Virus record (IMG/VR): IMGVR_UViG_3300009503_000396
Location: 1-58,052 of that record
Source of the DNA: a virus
Length of the DNA stretch: 58,052 nucleotides
Strand: one strand, 5' to 3'
In this document: positions 44,684-54,108 of the stretch, piece after piece
Numbering within the stretch: position 1 is the first letter of the stretch
Layout: every line of letters starts with the position of its first letter
The notes under the pieces: model-generated
Seen by the model: the letters and a program-made list of their open reading frames with translations, nothing else
Databases searched by the model: none
What the model was told of the DNA's origin: nothing
Program-made: the position numbers and the translations under genes

Positions 44684-47343
44684 CGAAAGGTGTTTGGACA
44701 ACTATCAAGTACAAGAATGAAGTGTTTGATCCTACTCTTTCTGAGACTGATCCAAAGAAGTATAGACCAACTATTTATCTATGGACAAGAGACACAGACT
44801 TGAAACGTCATCGTCTTGTGATAAAAGATTTCAAGCCTTACTTCTATGTAATACCTGCTGTCAAGTCTGAAGCCAATGAAATATTCAATTCACCTGAGAT
44901 AGAGAAGTGGGAAGAAGTAGACTTTAATGGAAGAAAATTGTACAAGATATACTCGTACATCCCTGGTTTTGTAACAAAGTTAAGAAGTCTAGTGACAACA
45001 CGTTTTGCTCAGGCAGCAGCACGAGAAGCCGATGTGTTGTTTGAACTACGGTTCTTGATTGACAAAGGAATAAGAGGAAGTCTAGAATGGGATGAGCAAG
45101 GAAACATTAGACCATTGTCTGAGGACTTGAACATTCCACTCAGGAAAGTGTACATTGACATTGAAATCCATGCTGACAGACAGGTTGAAGGAGGTGGTAT
45201 GCAGAAGGATGAGTTCATTAGGTGCATTACTGCCTATGACTCATATGAGAGAGTCTACTATACATGGTACTTCAATGAATATGACTTGAAGCTGTCTGGA
45301 GATGACAGTTGGAAGATAACATGGTGTAGAACAATTGAAGAGATGTTAAAGTCTTTTCTCGAATATGTTAGAGACAGAGATCCAGATGTGATAACTGGAT
45401 ACAATGTAGACTTTGACTTGTTGAACATACAACAAGAAGCATTGCGTCAAGGGTTAGGAAAAGAACTATCCTACTTGTCTGCGTTGTGGGACTTGGGATA
45501 TGTTGGTCTGAAGAAAGGAACAAAAAAACGAAGAATAAGAGGAGTTGATTGGTCACATTCTGGTTTGTTGATTGATGGACGTGAAGTAATTGACATCCTC
45601 GACTGTATACGTATGATCTCACGAAGTCAGTTGAGGAGTTATACACTAGACTTTGTTGTTAAACAGTTCTTGGATCCAAATGAAGGAAAGATAACCTACC
45701 AAGGAAAGCCTGTTTCTTCTAACATCATCAAAGTATGGGACGAAAGTCCAATGACAGTACTTCAATACAACAAACATGATGTTGAACTAGTTGTCAAATT
45801 GGATGAGAAGAATGAACTGATTGGTTTCCTTGATCAGTTGAGAAAGACAGTTGGTGTTAGATTGGATGATGCATTCTCCAATCAACGAATGATAGACACA
45901 GAAGCATTGAGAAGAAGAGACTTTCCTCTGCCTTCCAAGTTTGAAAGAAAGCATGAAGAAGAGGAAGAGACTTACAAAGGTGCTCTTGTTATTGCTCCAG
46001 TACCAGGACTGCACAAGTGGGTTGTGTGTCTAGACTACAAAAGTCTGTATCCTACAATCATAAGGACGTTCAACATTGATACTGATACCTTCATTTCACA
46101 TGAGAAACTGTTGAGGAAAGGAGCAGAGTACTACGAGTTCACTAATCTAGAAGGGACAAAGAAATGGAGATTCTACAAGGAACCGAGAGGACTGTTTCCA
46201 CAGATGTTGGATGACTTTACAAGGATGAGAGATGAGTACAGAAAACAACTAGCAGGAGAAAAAGATACAGAGAAGAAAAGGTTGCTGGACATCAAGCAAG
46301 AAGTTGTCAAAGTCTTGTCTAATGCTGTCTATGGAGCATTTGGATACAGGTCTAGAAAACACAATTTGGAAGTAGCAGAAGCAGTGACAGCTTTTGGACA
46401 ACGAATGATTAAGTTTGCTGGTGAAGTAGCTGAAGAACTTGGAATGAAAGTGATTTATGGTGACACGGACTCAGTGTTCGTAGCAACAGGAGCAAACAAT
46501 TATGGTGAAGCATACAATGCTGGTCTACGTCTTCAAGATGAGATAATGAGAAGAATACCTAGATACATTCATCAGTTCAATGTGAGTTCAAAGGAGAAGT
46601 GTCTGTTTGAGATCAAGTTTGAAAAGGTGTACAGTAAGTTCTTCATTGGTGCACAGAAAGGGAAGGCAGTGAAGAAAAGATATTGTGGTTATGTGTTGGA
46701 GAAAGATGGTAGTAGTCACCTAGATGTAAAAGGATTTGACATTAGACGAAGTGACACATCAGATTTTGCTGTCAAGCTACAACGTAAACTCATAGAGACT
46801 TTGTTGAAGGGCAAGGAAAAGGAGAAAGTCTTGGAAGAGATAGCAAATGAACTGAACAGAATAACAGAAGTACCATTGGAAGAGATAGGTGTGCCATCTG
46901 CAATAACAAAACCACTAACAGAGTATAAGTCTAATGCTGTGCAGAAGAGAGCAGCAGAGAATGCTAACAAGTATCTGAACACTAAATACAAGTATGGTTC
47001 CAAGCCTCTGAGACTATACATCATACCACCACAACCAGAACAGTTGTACCCAAAGATGGCTAAAAGGTCAGAAGCAGAAAGAGATGCACTTGCTGAGGAA
47101 CTGAAGAAATTGGATGTCATAGCTTTTGATCAGACAATTGAATTGCCAGGATGGGTAAAAGTAGACTACAAAAGAATGTTAGCATTGACAGTAAAACCAA
47201 AGATAGAGAGATTCCTAGAAGCATTGGAAATAACTTGGGAAGAGATACAGAAATACTTGAAACCAGAATTGAGAGTCGAAAAGAAGAGAAAGAGAAAAGA
47301 ACTTCCTTTGGATGTGTACTTTGGAGGGAAGACAAATGCTTAG
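44680..47343 (+). CDS. polB: Family B DNA polymerase
   Basis: An 887-residue enzyme. ATG 44680 overlaps the ERCC4 stop (ATGA); a longer frame from 44629 overlaps more. Exonuclease motifs: VYIDIEIHAD (Exo I, D160-E162), TGYNVDFDLL (Exo II), YNKHDVEL (Exo III). Polymerase motifs: VVCLDYKSLYPTI (A, D452), KVLSNAVYGAFGYRS (B), VIYGDTDSVF (C, D595/D597). All catalytic acids are present, so both proofreading and synthesis are expected. Length and order match archaeal B-family replicative polymerases. No intein is seen, unlike many archaeal PolB. Confidence 0.95.
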   Translation: MTKGVWTTIKYKNEVFDPTLSETDPKKYRPTIYLWTRDTDLKRHRLVIKDFKPYFYVIPAVKSEANEIFNSPEIEKWEEVDFNGRKLYKIYSYIPGFVTKLRSLVTTRFAQAAAREADVLFELRFLIDKGIRGSLEWDEQGNIRPLSEDLNIPLRKVYIDIEIHADRQVEGGGMQKDEFIRCITAYDSYERVYYTWYFNEYDLKLSGDDSWKITWCRTIEEMLKSFLEYVRDRDPDVITGYNVDFDLLNIQQEALRQGLGKELSYLSALWDLGYVGLKKGTKKRRIRGVDWSHSGLLIDGREVIDILDCIRMISRSQLRSYTLDFVVKQFLDPNEGKITYQGKPVSSNIIKVWDESPMTVLQYNKHDVELVVKLDEKNELIGFLDQLRKTVGVRLDDAFSNQRMIDTEALRRRDFPLPSKFERKHEEEEETYKGALVIAPVPGLHKWVVCLDYKSLYPTIIRTFNIDTDTFISHEKLLRKGAEYYEFTNLEGTKKWRFYKEPRGLFPQMLDDFTRMRDEYRKQLAGEKDTEKKRLLDIKQEVVKVLSNAVYGAFGYRSRKHNLEVAEAVTAFGQRMIKFAGEVAEELGMKVIYGDTDSVFVATGANNYGEAYNAGLRLQDEIMRRIPRYIHQFNVSSKEKCLFEIKFEKVYSKFFIGAQKGKAVKKRYCGYVLEKDGSSHLDVKGFDIRRSDTSDFAVKLQRKLIETLLKGKEKEKVLEEIANELNRITEVPLEEIGVPSAITKPLTEYKSNAVQKRAAENANKYLNTKYKYGSKPLRLYIIPPQPEQLYPKMAKRSEAERDALAEELKKLDVIAFDQTIELPGWVKVDYKRMLALTVKPKIERFLEALEITWEEIQKYLKPELRVEKKRKRKELPLDVYFGGKTNA

Positions 47344-47779
47344 CTTTCCTTGTTTTGCACTGAAAGAGAATAGGATAATACTATCACGAGAAGAATTAGA
47401 AATGAGGTTGAAAGAAGCACATGAGTCTGGGAAGTCTTGTGAAGTAAGTCTGTATGGTTTCAGCATGTGGTATAACATGGAGCCAATAGAAGAAAGTGTT
47501 ATCCTTGACAAAGTGGTCTACAGCGGGAAGAAGGAAGACTTGGAGGAGTTGGCAGAGAGGAAGTTGGAGGACGGGAAAGAAAGTGTTCTTATCTATGATG
47601 GATCACGATATCTGTTGTTTGTGAAAGAAGAAGTAGACTCACTAGAGGCCTTGAGAAAGATACAGGAACCAAATGTCAAGATAATAACAAATGTGAAAGA
47701 AAAGTTTGTATTCCCAGGGTATCCAAATCTTAAAACTGGTCAATTGAGTAGAGTAATACGGAAGTGGAAGAAGCAATGA
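47336..47779 (+). CDS. Unknown protein after PolB
   Basis: ATG 47336 follows GGAGGGAAGA and overlaps the PolB stop; a longer frame starts at 47312. The 147-residue protein is mostly alpha/beta with acidic helices (LEELAERKLEDGKES) and beta strands (VLIYDGSRYLLFVKE). It may be a polymerase accessory factor by position only. Overlaps the next gene start (ATGA at 47776). Confidence 0.45.
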   Translation: MLSFPCFALKENRIILSREELEMRLKEAHESGKSCEVSLYGFSMWYNMEPIEESVILDKVVYSGKKEDLEELAERKLEDGKESVLIYDGSRYLLFVKEEVDSLEALRKIQEPNVKIITNVKEKFVFPGYPNLKTGQLSRVIRKWKKQ

Positions 47780-49938
47780 GAGTTTGTTGGATATCTGATT
47801 ATCCTCTGAAAGGATCATCATTTGGTACTGTGACATATGAACTACTTACACGTATGCCAAAAGAACACTTCTTTGATGTGTTGAGTCTAGCTTACAAAGG
47901 GATGCCTCTGAAGATAGAAGAGAACATACGGATATTTGAATTGGAGAAAGCATACCAATTGACATACTACTTTGAGAAGTTGAAACCGGATGTAATTGTT
48001 CTATTCCACTCATACTGGTTGTTGGATTCTGTGGCATCACAAATGAATACTGCTCCTGGTAAGAAGATACTGTACATTCCAGTTGAAGGAGAAGATGTTC
48101 CATTTGAGTATCGGAAACACTTTGGGACTTATGACCTGATATTAACACCTTCAGAGTATTCAAGACGAGTGTTGAAGAAAGCAGACATAGATGCAAAGGT
48201 AGTTCCTCATGGTGTGGATACCAAGTTCTTCTTTCCAAAGCAGAAAGGTTGGCATGAGTTCAGATTTGGATACCTTGGTTTGAATGACATACGGAAACAA
48301 GTACCACGTGTCATGGAAGCCTATGCAAGACTTAAGCAAGGAACACTGGTTATTGCTGCTGACAAAGAAGGACACTATGATCTTCCATACTTGGCTAAAC
48401 AGTACAACATTGCTCCTATCTTCATAGAACAGAAGTTGAATGGACTAACTATGAGTAGAGAAGCAGTTAGAGACTTCCTTCAGTCACTGGATGTCTACAT
48501 AGCACCTGCAAGTGAATGCTTAAGCCCTGACACTGAGATAGTTACCGAAGAAGGAAAGAAAAAGATCTCACAAATAAGAGTTGGAGAAAAGGTTCTAACA
48601 TCAAAAGGTTGGAGAAGAGTAGAAAGAATTTTCCACCAAGAAAATCTGAAACCTGCTTGTAAACTGACTACCAGCCTTCTGAATGAAGTGGCCTCTTTCA
48701 CAAAAGATCACTTGGTTCTAGCAGCTAAGAGAACTGCTTACCATGGCAAAAAGAAAGCAGGTAAGGTAAGATATTATCCAGTAGGTTCTTTGAAGAGAGG
48801 AGATTTTGTTGCTTATCCAATTCCACAAGGCGAGAAAGAGTTGACTATTAACGTGGATAAGATTGTTGCCCCTAGTAAAGGTCGAAATCAGTACACTACT
48901 TTCTTGTACAAGAGAGAGAAACAGTTGCCTCCAATTCTAAAAGTAGACAAGGACTTCATGTCATTTTTAGGATACTATATTTCAGAAGGCTGTGTTGACA
49001 GGAGGAATGGGCTGATTCTAAGTAACTCTGATCCTCACATATTAAAAGAAATGGAAGACTTGGGCAAGAAGATATTTGGGATTGAGCCACGGAAAAATGT
49101 CCACCAAAAAGGAAGTTACAAACCAGTGACTAACTTGTGTTTTCAAAGTATTAGGCTAGTGAAACTCTTCAGAAATCTATTTGGAGCAAGAAGTTATGAA
49201 AAACATTTGCCTTGGAGTTTCTTACAACTAAAAAATGAATACTTGAAAGCCTTCCTTTTAACCTACATTAAAGGAGATGGTTGCTTCTCGAAGAAAGGTA
49301 ATAGAAAAAGCATTAGAATCTCAACAACTTCAAAAGAACTCTTCGAACAGTTGAAACTGATTTGTTTGAAACTTGGCTTGGTTCCATCTTGTCACACTCG
49401 TAGATTTAAGAACCCTCGGTGGCACACAGAATTCTCATTAAGTATTCATGGGCCTCAAGTCACTTACTTAGGCTTTCCTTCACCTAACAAAGAGAAACAT
49501 CAATTCTTTCTTAGAAGGGGTAAATTAGTCTTGATTCCAATAAAGAAAATTGAAGATACATCATTCAATGAGCGTTGGGACATAAGGGTAGAAGGAACCC
49601 ATGATTTTGTTGCCAATTGTTTGGTACATAATTCATTTGGCTTACCTGCTTTGGAGGCACAAGCATGTGGAGTACCAACAATTGCAATTGATCATGGTGC
49701 CGCAAAGGAAGTATTGAACAATGGTGCTGTCTACTGTAATGTAGCTGACTATCTAGAGACAACAATAGGAAAGATAGCACTCATTTCTGTACCAGACCTG
49801 TATAGGAAGATGAGATTCATGATACAAGTGAAAGAAGCATATGAAAAGACAGCAAGAAAGGCATTGGAGAATGCACAGAGATGGCCATGGGAGAATGCTG
49901 TGACAAAAATGTTAGAAGCATTGGAGGAGGTGAAGTAG
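47776..49938 (+). CDS. Glycosyltransferase (GT4-like) with intein
   Basis: A 720-residue precursor. ATG 47776 overlaps the previous stop. Extein of about 348 residues: RVCWISDYPLKGSSFGTVTY, then VVPHGVDTKFFFP, then FRFGYLGLNDIRKQVPRVMEA, and SFGLPALEAQACGVPTIA with the E-x7-E catalytic motif of GT-B enzymes. The intein falls right before that motif (APASE|S). Transfers a sugar from a nucleotide-sugar to a glycan or lipid carrier. Acts with the enzymes in this module. Confidence 0.75.
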   Translation: MRVCWISDYPLKGSSFGTVTYELLTRMPKEHFFDVLSLAYKGMPLKIEENIRIFELEKAYQLTYYFEKLKPDVIVLFHSYWLLDSVASQMNTAPGKKILYIPVEGEDVPFEYRKHFGTYDLILTPSEYSRRVLKKADIDAKVVPHGVDTKFFFPKQKGWHEFRFGYLGLNDIRKQVPRVMEAYARLKQGTLVIAADKEGHYDLPYLAKQYNIAPIFIEQKLNGLTMSREAVRDFLQSLDVYIAPASECLSPDTEIVTEEGKKKISQIRVGEKVLTSKGWRRVERIFHQENLKPACKLTTSLLNEVASFTKDHLVLAAKRTAYHGKKKAGKVRYYPVGSLKRGDFVAYPIPQGEKELTINVDKIVAPSKGRNQYTTFLYKREKQLPPILKVDKDFMSFLGYYISEGCVDRRNGLILSNSDPHILKEMEDLGKKIFGIEPRKNVHQKGSYKPVTNLCFQSIRLVKLFRNLFGARSYEKHLPWSFLQLKNEYLKAFLLTYIKGDGCFSKKGNRKSIRISTTSKELFEQLKLICLKLGLVPSCHTRRFKNPRWHTEFSLSIHGPQVTYLGFPSPNKEKHQFFLRRGKLVLIPIKKIEDTSFNERWDIRVEGTHDFVANCLVHNSFGLPALEAQACGVPTIAIDHGAAKEVLNNGAVYCNVADYLETTIGKIALISVPDLYRKMRFMIQVKEAYEKTARKALENAQRWPWENAVTKMLEALEEVK
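48517..49632 (+). other. Intein of first GT4 enzyme (372 aa)
   Basis: Begins with Cys after APASE, ends VHN before Ser (SFGLPALEA). Blocks: CLSPDTEIVTEEGKKKISQ, ASFTKDHLVLAA, FLGYYISEGCVDRR, YIKGDGCFSKK and VEGTHDFVANCLVHN. The LAGLIDADG pair implies a homing endonuclease. It interrupts the catalytic Glu motif. Confidence 0.85.
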
Positions 49939-49939
49939 C

Positions 49940-50230
49940 ATGGAGAAGAAAGAGATAGAGAAAGTACGATATGTTGAAGGGTGGCGTTGTGAGTTCTGTG
50001 GTGAGATATATCCAACAAAAGAAGAAGCAGAGATGTGTTGGGAAAGACACATACGTTTTGAGATGCAACCTGTATTCTCAATGCAGGATGAGTTCCCTAT
50101 TGAAGTCCTTGTGAAGAAGATAGAAGGAAACTACTATACTGAGATAGCAACATATGAGCTAAAGAAGAAAGAGAAAGTACTGATAGAGCGACATGGAGGT
50201 GAAGAAGATGTCAGTGGAAATAGCACCTAG
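49940..50230 (+). CDS. C2H2-type zinc-finger protein (96 aa)
   Basis: ATG 49940 is preceded by GGAGGTGAAGTAGC. WRCEFCGEIYPTKEEAEMCWERH is a C2HC/C2H2-like finger. The rest is Glu/Lys rich. Overlaps the next gene. Possibly a nucleic-acid or protein adaptor of unknown role. Confidence 0.5.
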   Translation: MEKKEIEKVRYVEGWRCEFCGEIYPTKEEAEMCWERHIRFEMQPVFSMQDEFPIEVLVKKIEGNYYTEIATYELKKKEKVLIERHGGEEDVSGNST

Positions 50231-52553
50231 AGTATCACAACAAGAGATAGTTCTGGACAAGAAAGAACATGGACGTACTTGGCGAGAGATGAGGATACTT
50301 TGGCATTCTGTAGCACCCTACATTCAATCAGGGTACGGGACAGTAACTAAACAAATGGTCAGCAGACTTTTGAACAAAGGATTTGTAGTCTTTGTCTCTG
50401 CATACTATGGACTACAACCTGGAGGGATAATCAATTGGAACGGTATCTATGTCCTACCAACAGAGAAGAGTCCTAAAGATCCACTAGGTTTTGCTTCTGC
50501 AAAAGAACACTTCAAACGCTTCAAGTGTGATCTAGCAGTATTCCATAGTGATTTCTGGGTCTCATATGAGTTTGCTAAGTCTATGCCAGTATCATTGTGT
50601 TACAGTCCCATAGACCATGAGAACTATCCTGAGAAATGGTTAAGTATTCTAAGGGCATACAACTATGTTGCTGTACCTTCTAGACATGCTGAGAATGAAC
50701 TGAAGAAGTTTGGGATACATGCACACTTCTTGCCACATGGAGTTGACATAAATATTTATCATCCAATGGACAAGACAATGTGCAAGAGATCATTTGGTCT
50801 TAACCCAGAGAAGTTCATCATTGGAATAGTAGCTGCCAACAATGACGAAGAATGCTTTGATGAACTAACAGAAATTCTAACAAGAGATGGTTGGAAGAAC
50901 TACAAAGAAATAAGTGAGAACGACTTCTTTGCCACTCTAAATGAAAAGGGAGAACTGGAATATCAAAAACCGTTGAGAATAGTCATTTACTCAGGAAAGA
51001 GAAAGATGCACTTACTGCAGACTAAGTTTCTAGACTTCTGTACTACCTTAGGTCATGAGCATTATGTTCAAGCATTCAACAATAGAGTGCAAGGAGGCAG
51101 AACTAGCTTTAGAAAAGAAACTTCTGCAGAGATCTTTGGTAAGAGAAGATGCTTCAAGAAGACTGCTATTTGGAAAGGAGAAGACGTAGAATACTTCTAC
51201 CTACCACCTTATAAAAGGAAATGGACTAACAGTGAAAGGTATTATTACAAACCAGAACTTCAAATAAAGATGGATGCATTTCTAAAATTGATTGGCTACT
51301 ATCTTTCAGAAGGTAGCTGTAATAGATATACTGTATTTATCTCTCAAAACGACGGGAGAAAGAAGGAAGAGATGCTAAGAGACCTTAGAGATTTGCCATT
51401 CAAAATAGGATCAGGAAAAGGAAAACTTTGGATCAACGATGTACAACTTGCTTCTTACATGAGAACTTTAGGTACTTCGGCAAGTGAGAAAAGACTACCA
51501 AGAGAACTACTAAACCTTAGTTCAAGACAATTAAGGATTCTCTGGAACGCAATTGTGAGAGGAGATGGCTGGAAACACTGCAACTCTGAGGCCTATTCTA
51601 CTACTTCAAAAGAACTTGCTGACCAACTTCAAGAGCTTCTTCTAAAGATAGGTGCTTGGGGTACTATTATTAAGAGAAAGATGAAAAAAGGAAGAATAGG
51701 AAAAAGAACAATAAAACCTTACTCTCAATATATCTACATTATAAGGAGAAATTCTCTTGAGGCTGTTGAGAATAGGCCTTCAAGACCAGGAAAGACTTTC
51801 TTAGAGAAGATCATAGATTATGAAGGAAATGTCTGGTGTGTAGAGGTTCCAAATCACTTAGTGTATGTAAGAAGAAATGGCAAAACAATGTGGTCTGGTC
51901 AAACAAGGAAAGCTTGGGATGCGAATTTTCTTGCTGTCAAGTATTTCTTAGACAACAATCCAGACGCTAAGAAGGATGTGGATGTGATTGTTCATACTAA
52001 TCCTGTGAGTGAGAAAGGAAGAAACCTGTATGAATTGGCACATCAGATAGGTGTAGAACAACATATTGTGTGGAATGAACCTTACTTGTCATATCTGTTA
52101 GGATTTCCTGAGAGTTTGATGTGTAAACTCTACAATGCAATGGATGTGTTCCTATTACTTTCACGTAGAGAAGGTTTCTGCCTTCCAGCATTAGAAGCAC
52201 AAGCTTGTGGAGTACCTTGCATACTTAATGAGTTTAGTGCATTGATAGAACGAAATGACTATGGACGGTGTGGATGGTTAGTAAAGCCTGCCACCTATAT
52301 CTATTCACCACTGAATGCGATAACATCTATACCAGATCCATATAAGGGGGCTGAAGCATTGGAAGAAGCATACAACAATGACTCCAAGAGAGAACACTTT
52401 GCAAAGAGAGCACTGGAGTGTGCAAAACAACAGACATGGGACATTGCTGTGGAAAAGTACTTCTTGCCATTGCTAGAACACATTGGAGAAAATATTCCTC
52501 ATCTGTCAAGTAAGTCTACAGAGAAGAAGTTGGAGGAAAGAAAACTTGCATAG
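50208..52553 (+). CDS. Glycosyltransferase (GT4-like) with intein
   Basis: A 781-residue precursor; ATG 50208 follows GGAGGTGAAGA, while ATG 50193 overlaps that site. Extein of about 431 residues: RILWHSVAPYIQSGYGTVTK, FLPHGVDINIYHPMDK, IIGIVAANNDEE|TRKAWDANF, and EGFCLPALEAQACGVPCIL, the E-x7-E motif. Fits GT-B, GT4-type retaining enzymes. The intein cuts the donor-binding loop. Cooperates with neighbouring transferases. Confidence 0.75.
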   Translation: MSVEIAPRVSQQEIVLDKKEHGRTWREMRILWHSVAPYIQSGYGTVTKQMVSRLLNKGFVVFVSAYYGLQPGGIINWNGIYVLPTEKSPKDPLGFASAKEHFKRFKCDLAVFHSDFWVSYEFAKSMPVSLCYSPIDHENYPEKWLSILRAYNYVAVPSRHAENELKKFGIHAHFLPHGVDINIYHPMDKTMCKRSFGLNPEKFIIGIVAANNDEECFDELTEILTRDGWKNYKEISENDFFATLNEKGELEYQKPLRIVIYSGKRKMHLLQTKFLDFCTTLGHEHYVQAFNNRVQGGRTSFRKETSAEIFGKRRCFKKTAIWKGEDVEYFYLPPYKRKWTNSERYYYKPELQIKMDAFLKLIGYYLSEGSCNRYTVFISQNDGRKKEEMLRDLRDLPFKIGSGKGKLWINDVQLASYMRTLGTSASEKRLPRELLNLSSRQLRILWNAIVRGDGWKHCNSEAYSTTSKELADQLQELLLKIGAWGTIIKRKMKKGRIGKRTIKPYSQYIYIIRRNSLEAVENRPSRPGKTFLEKIIDYEGNVWCVEVPNHLVYVRRNGKTMWSGQTRKAWDANFLAVKYFLDNNPDAKKDVDVIVHTNPVSEKGRNLYELAHQIGVEQHIVWNEPYLSYLLGFPESLMCKLYNAMDVFLLLSRREGFCLPALEAQACGVPCILNEFSALIERNDYGRCGWLVKPATYIYSPLNAITSIPDPYKGAEALEEAYNNDSKREHFAKRALECAKQQTWDIAVEKYFLPLLEHIGENIPHLSSKSTEKKLEERKLA
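50853..51902 (+). other. Intein of second GT4 enzyme (350 aa), Gln end
   Basis: Begins with Cys after AANNDEE and ends SGQ before Thr (TRKAWD). Blocks: CFDELTEILTRDGWKNYKE, TTLGHEHYVQAF, LIGYYLSEGSCNRY, IVRGDGWK, and VCVEVPNHLVYVRRNGK-like closing. The last residue Gln instead of Asn is unusual, and the block wording (NHLVYVRRNGKTMWSG) is close to the guanidino-gene inteins. Splicing should be tested. Confidence 0.8.
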
Positions 52554-54108
52554 TATCTGTATTGGATCAATAGTGAAGAACGCTTCTTCTTATCTTCCTA
52601 ACTTTCTCCAACAGATAGAGAACTTGGACTATCCAAAGGACAAGATACGACTATTGTTTGTGTATGGTGAGTCTCAAGACAATACATTGGAGATACTGAA
52701 GAACTGTAAACTAAACAGAGAGGTCTACGCTGAACAAAACATATGGCGAGGAGAAGGTGGACCAGAACTCCTTGCGGATGCTTGGAATGACATGTGCAGT
52801 ATCTGTACAGAAGACTACTTTGTTCATGCTTCTGCTGATTTGAAGTACATTCCACCAGATATCTTACAGAGACTTATAGCACACGACAAGGACATAGTAG
52901 CGCCATTCACATACATAGAGAATACCAACAAGTTCTTTGACACATATGTCTTTAGGATACGTGGGCAGAGGTTTCCAGAGAACATAAAACTAGAAGGACT
53001 GACAGAAGTTGATTCTGTTGGAACATTCATGGTGATAAAGAAGAAAGTGATTGAACAAGTAAAGTGGGAAAATCCTCATCCTCCTCTCCAGTTCTGTCAC
53101 AATGCAAGAAAGAAAGGATTTAAAGTCTACGTCGATCCTTCTATAGCTGTTATCCATCCTCTACCAACAATGGTTTGGAATCCTCGTTTTGTAACAGATG
53201 CTAAACGAAAAGTAGAAGATGTAGCTCTCTATGTACAGAAAGGACTTTTCACATATGACAATCTAAGACATATGAGAATATACATAAATGGCAAAGATCT
53301 TGTCCACCGAGCATCATTTCTTGGTACTGAGAAAGAAGAACCAATTGATGTCATCATGTTGAGTTACAACAATTTGGAACTGACAAGGCAAGCAATTGAG
53401 AGTCTATATGCACACACAAACTATCCTTTTAGACTTATAGTTGTTGACAATGCTTCTGATGATGGCACTCAGGAATACCTCAAGTCTTTGAAATATCCTA
53501 ACTTGACTCTTGTATTGGAACAAGAAAGAGACAGTGGATACTGTGAAGGAATGAACAAAGGCCTGAAAGAAGTAAAGTCTGAGATCTATGGAGTAGTGCA
53601 AAATGACATGATATTCTTTGAAGACAATTGGTTGAGAGAACTAGTATTGACAATCAACAGTGATCCAAAGATCGGGATAGTAAGTTGCAAACTGCTATAT
53701 CCAGATGGGACAATACAGTTTGGTGGTGGTACATTTGACCAGTTTGGTAATTGGTACCATGTTGGGAGAGGAAAACCAAAACTACTGTGTAGTACATTGC
53801 GAGAAATACCAGCAACAACATCTGCACTTATGTTAGTACGAAAACAAGCATTCTCTCACTTTGATGAGTCATACATTGGTGTAGCTTCATGGAATGATAT
53901 TGACATGAGTCTACGTGTACGTCAAGCTGGATGGAAAATAGTGTATTGTCCATTTGCTGAAGTAATACACTTGGAGAGTAAGACAGCACTGGCAGACATG
54001 AGAGAATTCCAAAAGCAATGGACAAACAACTCTAAACTGTTCTATTCACGTTGGTTGGAATTCTTGAAGAAAGACATGCAAGAACATCCGGAGTTGTACA
54101 TACCATGA
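52546..54108 (+). CDS. Tandem GT2 glycosyltransferase
   Basis: TTG 52546 follows GGAGG at 9 nt and avoids most of the overlap of a longer frame from 52483. The 520-residue protein has two GT-A domains. The first has SICIGSIVKNASSYLPNFL and HASADLKYIPPD. The second starts about residue 260 (DVIMLSYNNLELTRQAIESL, VVDNASDDGTQEYL, GVVQNDMIFFEDNW). The domain pairs fit multi-domain GT2 enzymes that make polysaccharides. Substrates unknown. Confidence 0.75.
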   Translation: MHSICIGSIVKNASSYLPNFLQQIENLDYPKDKIRLLFVYGESQDNTLEILKNCKLNREVYAEQNIWRGEGGPELLADAWNDMCSICTEDYFVHASADLKYIPPDILQRLIAHDKDIVAPFTYIENTNKFFDTYVFRIRGQRFPENIKLEGLTEVDSVGTFMVIKKKVIEQVKWENPHPPLQFCHNARKKGFKVYVDPSIAVIHPLPTMVWNPRFVTDAKRKVEDVALYVQKGLFTYDNLRHMRIYINGKDLVHRASFLGTEKEEPIDVIMLSYNNLELTRQAIESLYAHTNYPFRLIVVDNASDDGTQEYLKSLKYPNLTLVLEQERDSGYCEGMNKGLKEVKSEIYGVVQNDMIFFEDNWLRELVLTINSDPKIGIVSCKLLYPDGTIQFGGGTFDQFGNWYHVGRGKPKLLCSTLREIPATTSALMLVRKQAFSHFDESYIGVASWNDIDMSLRVRQAGWKIVYCPFAEVIHLESKTALADMREFQKQWTNNSKLFYSRWLEFLKKDMQEHPELYIP

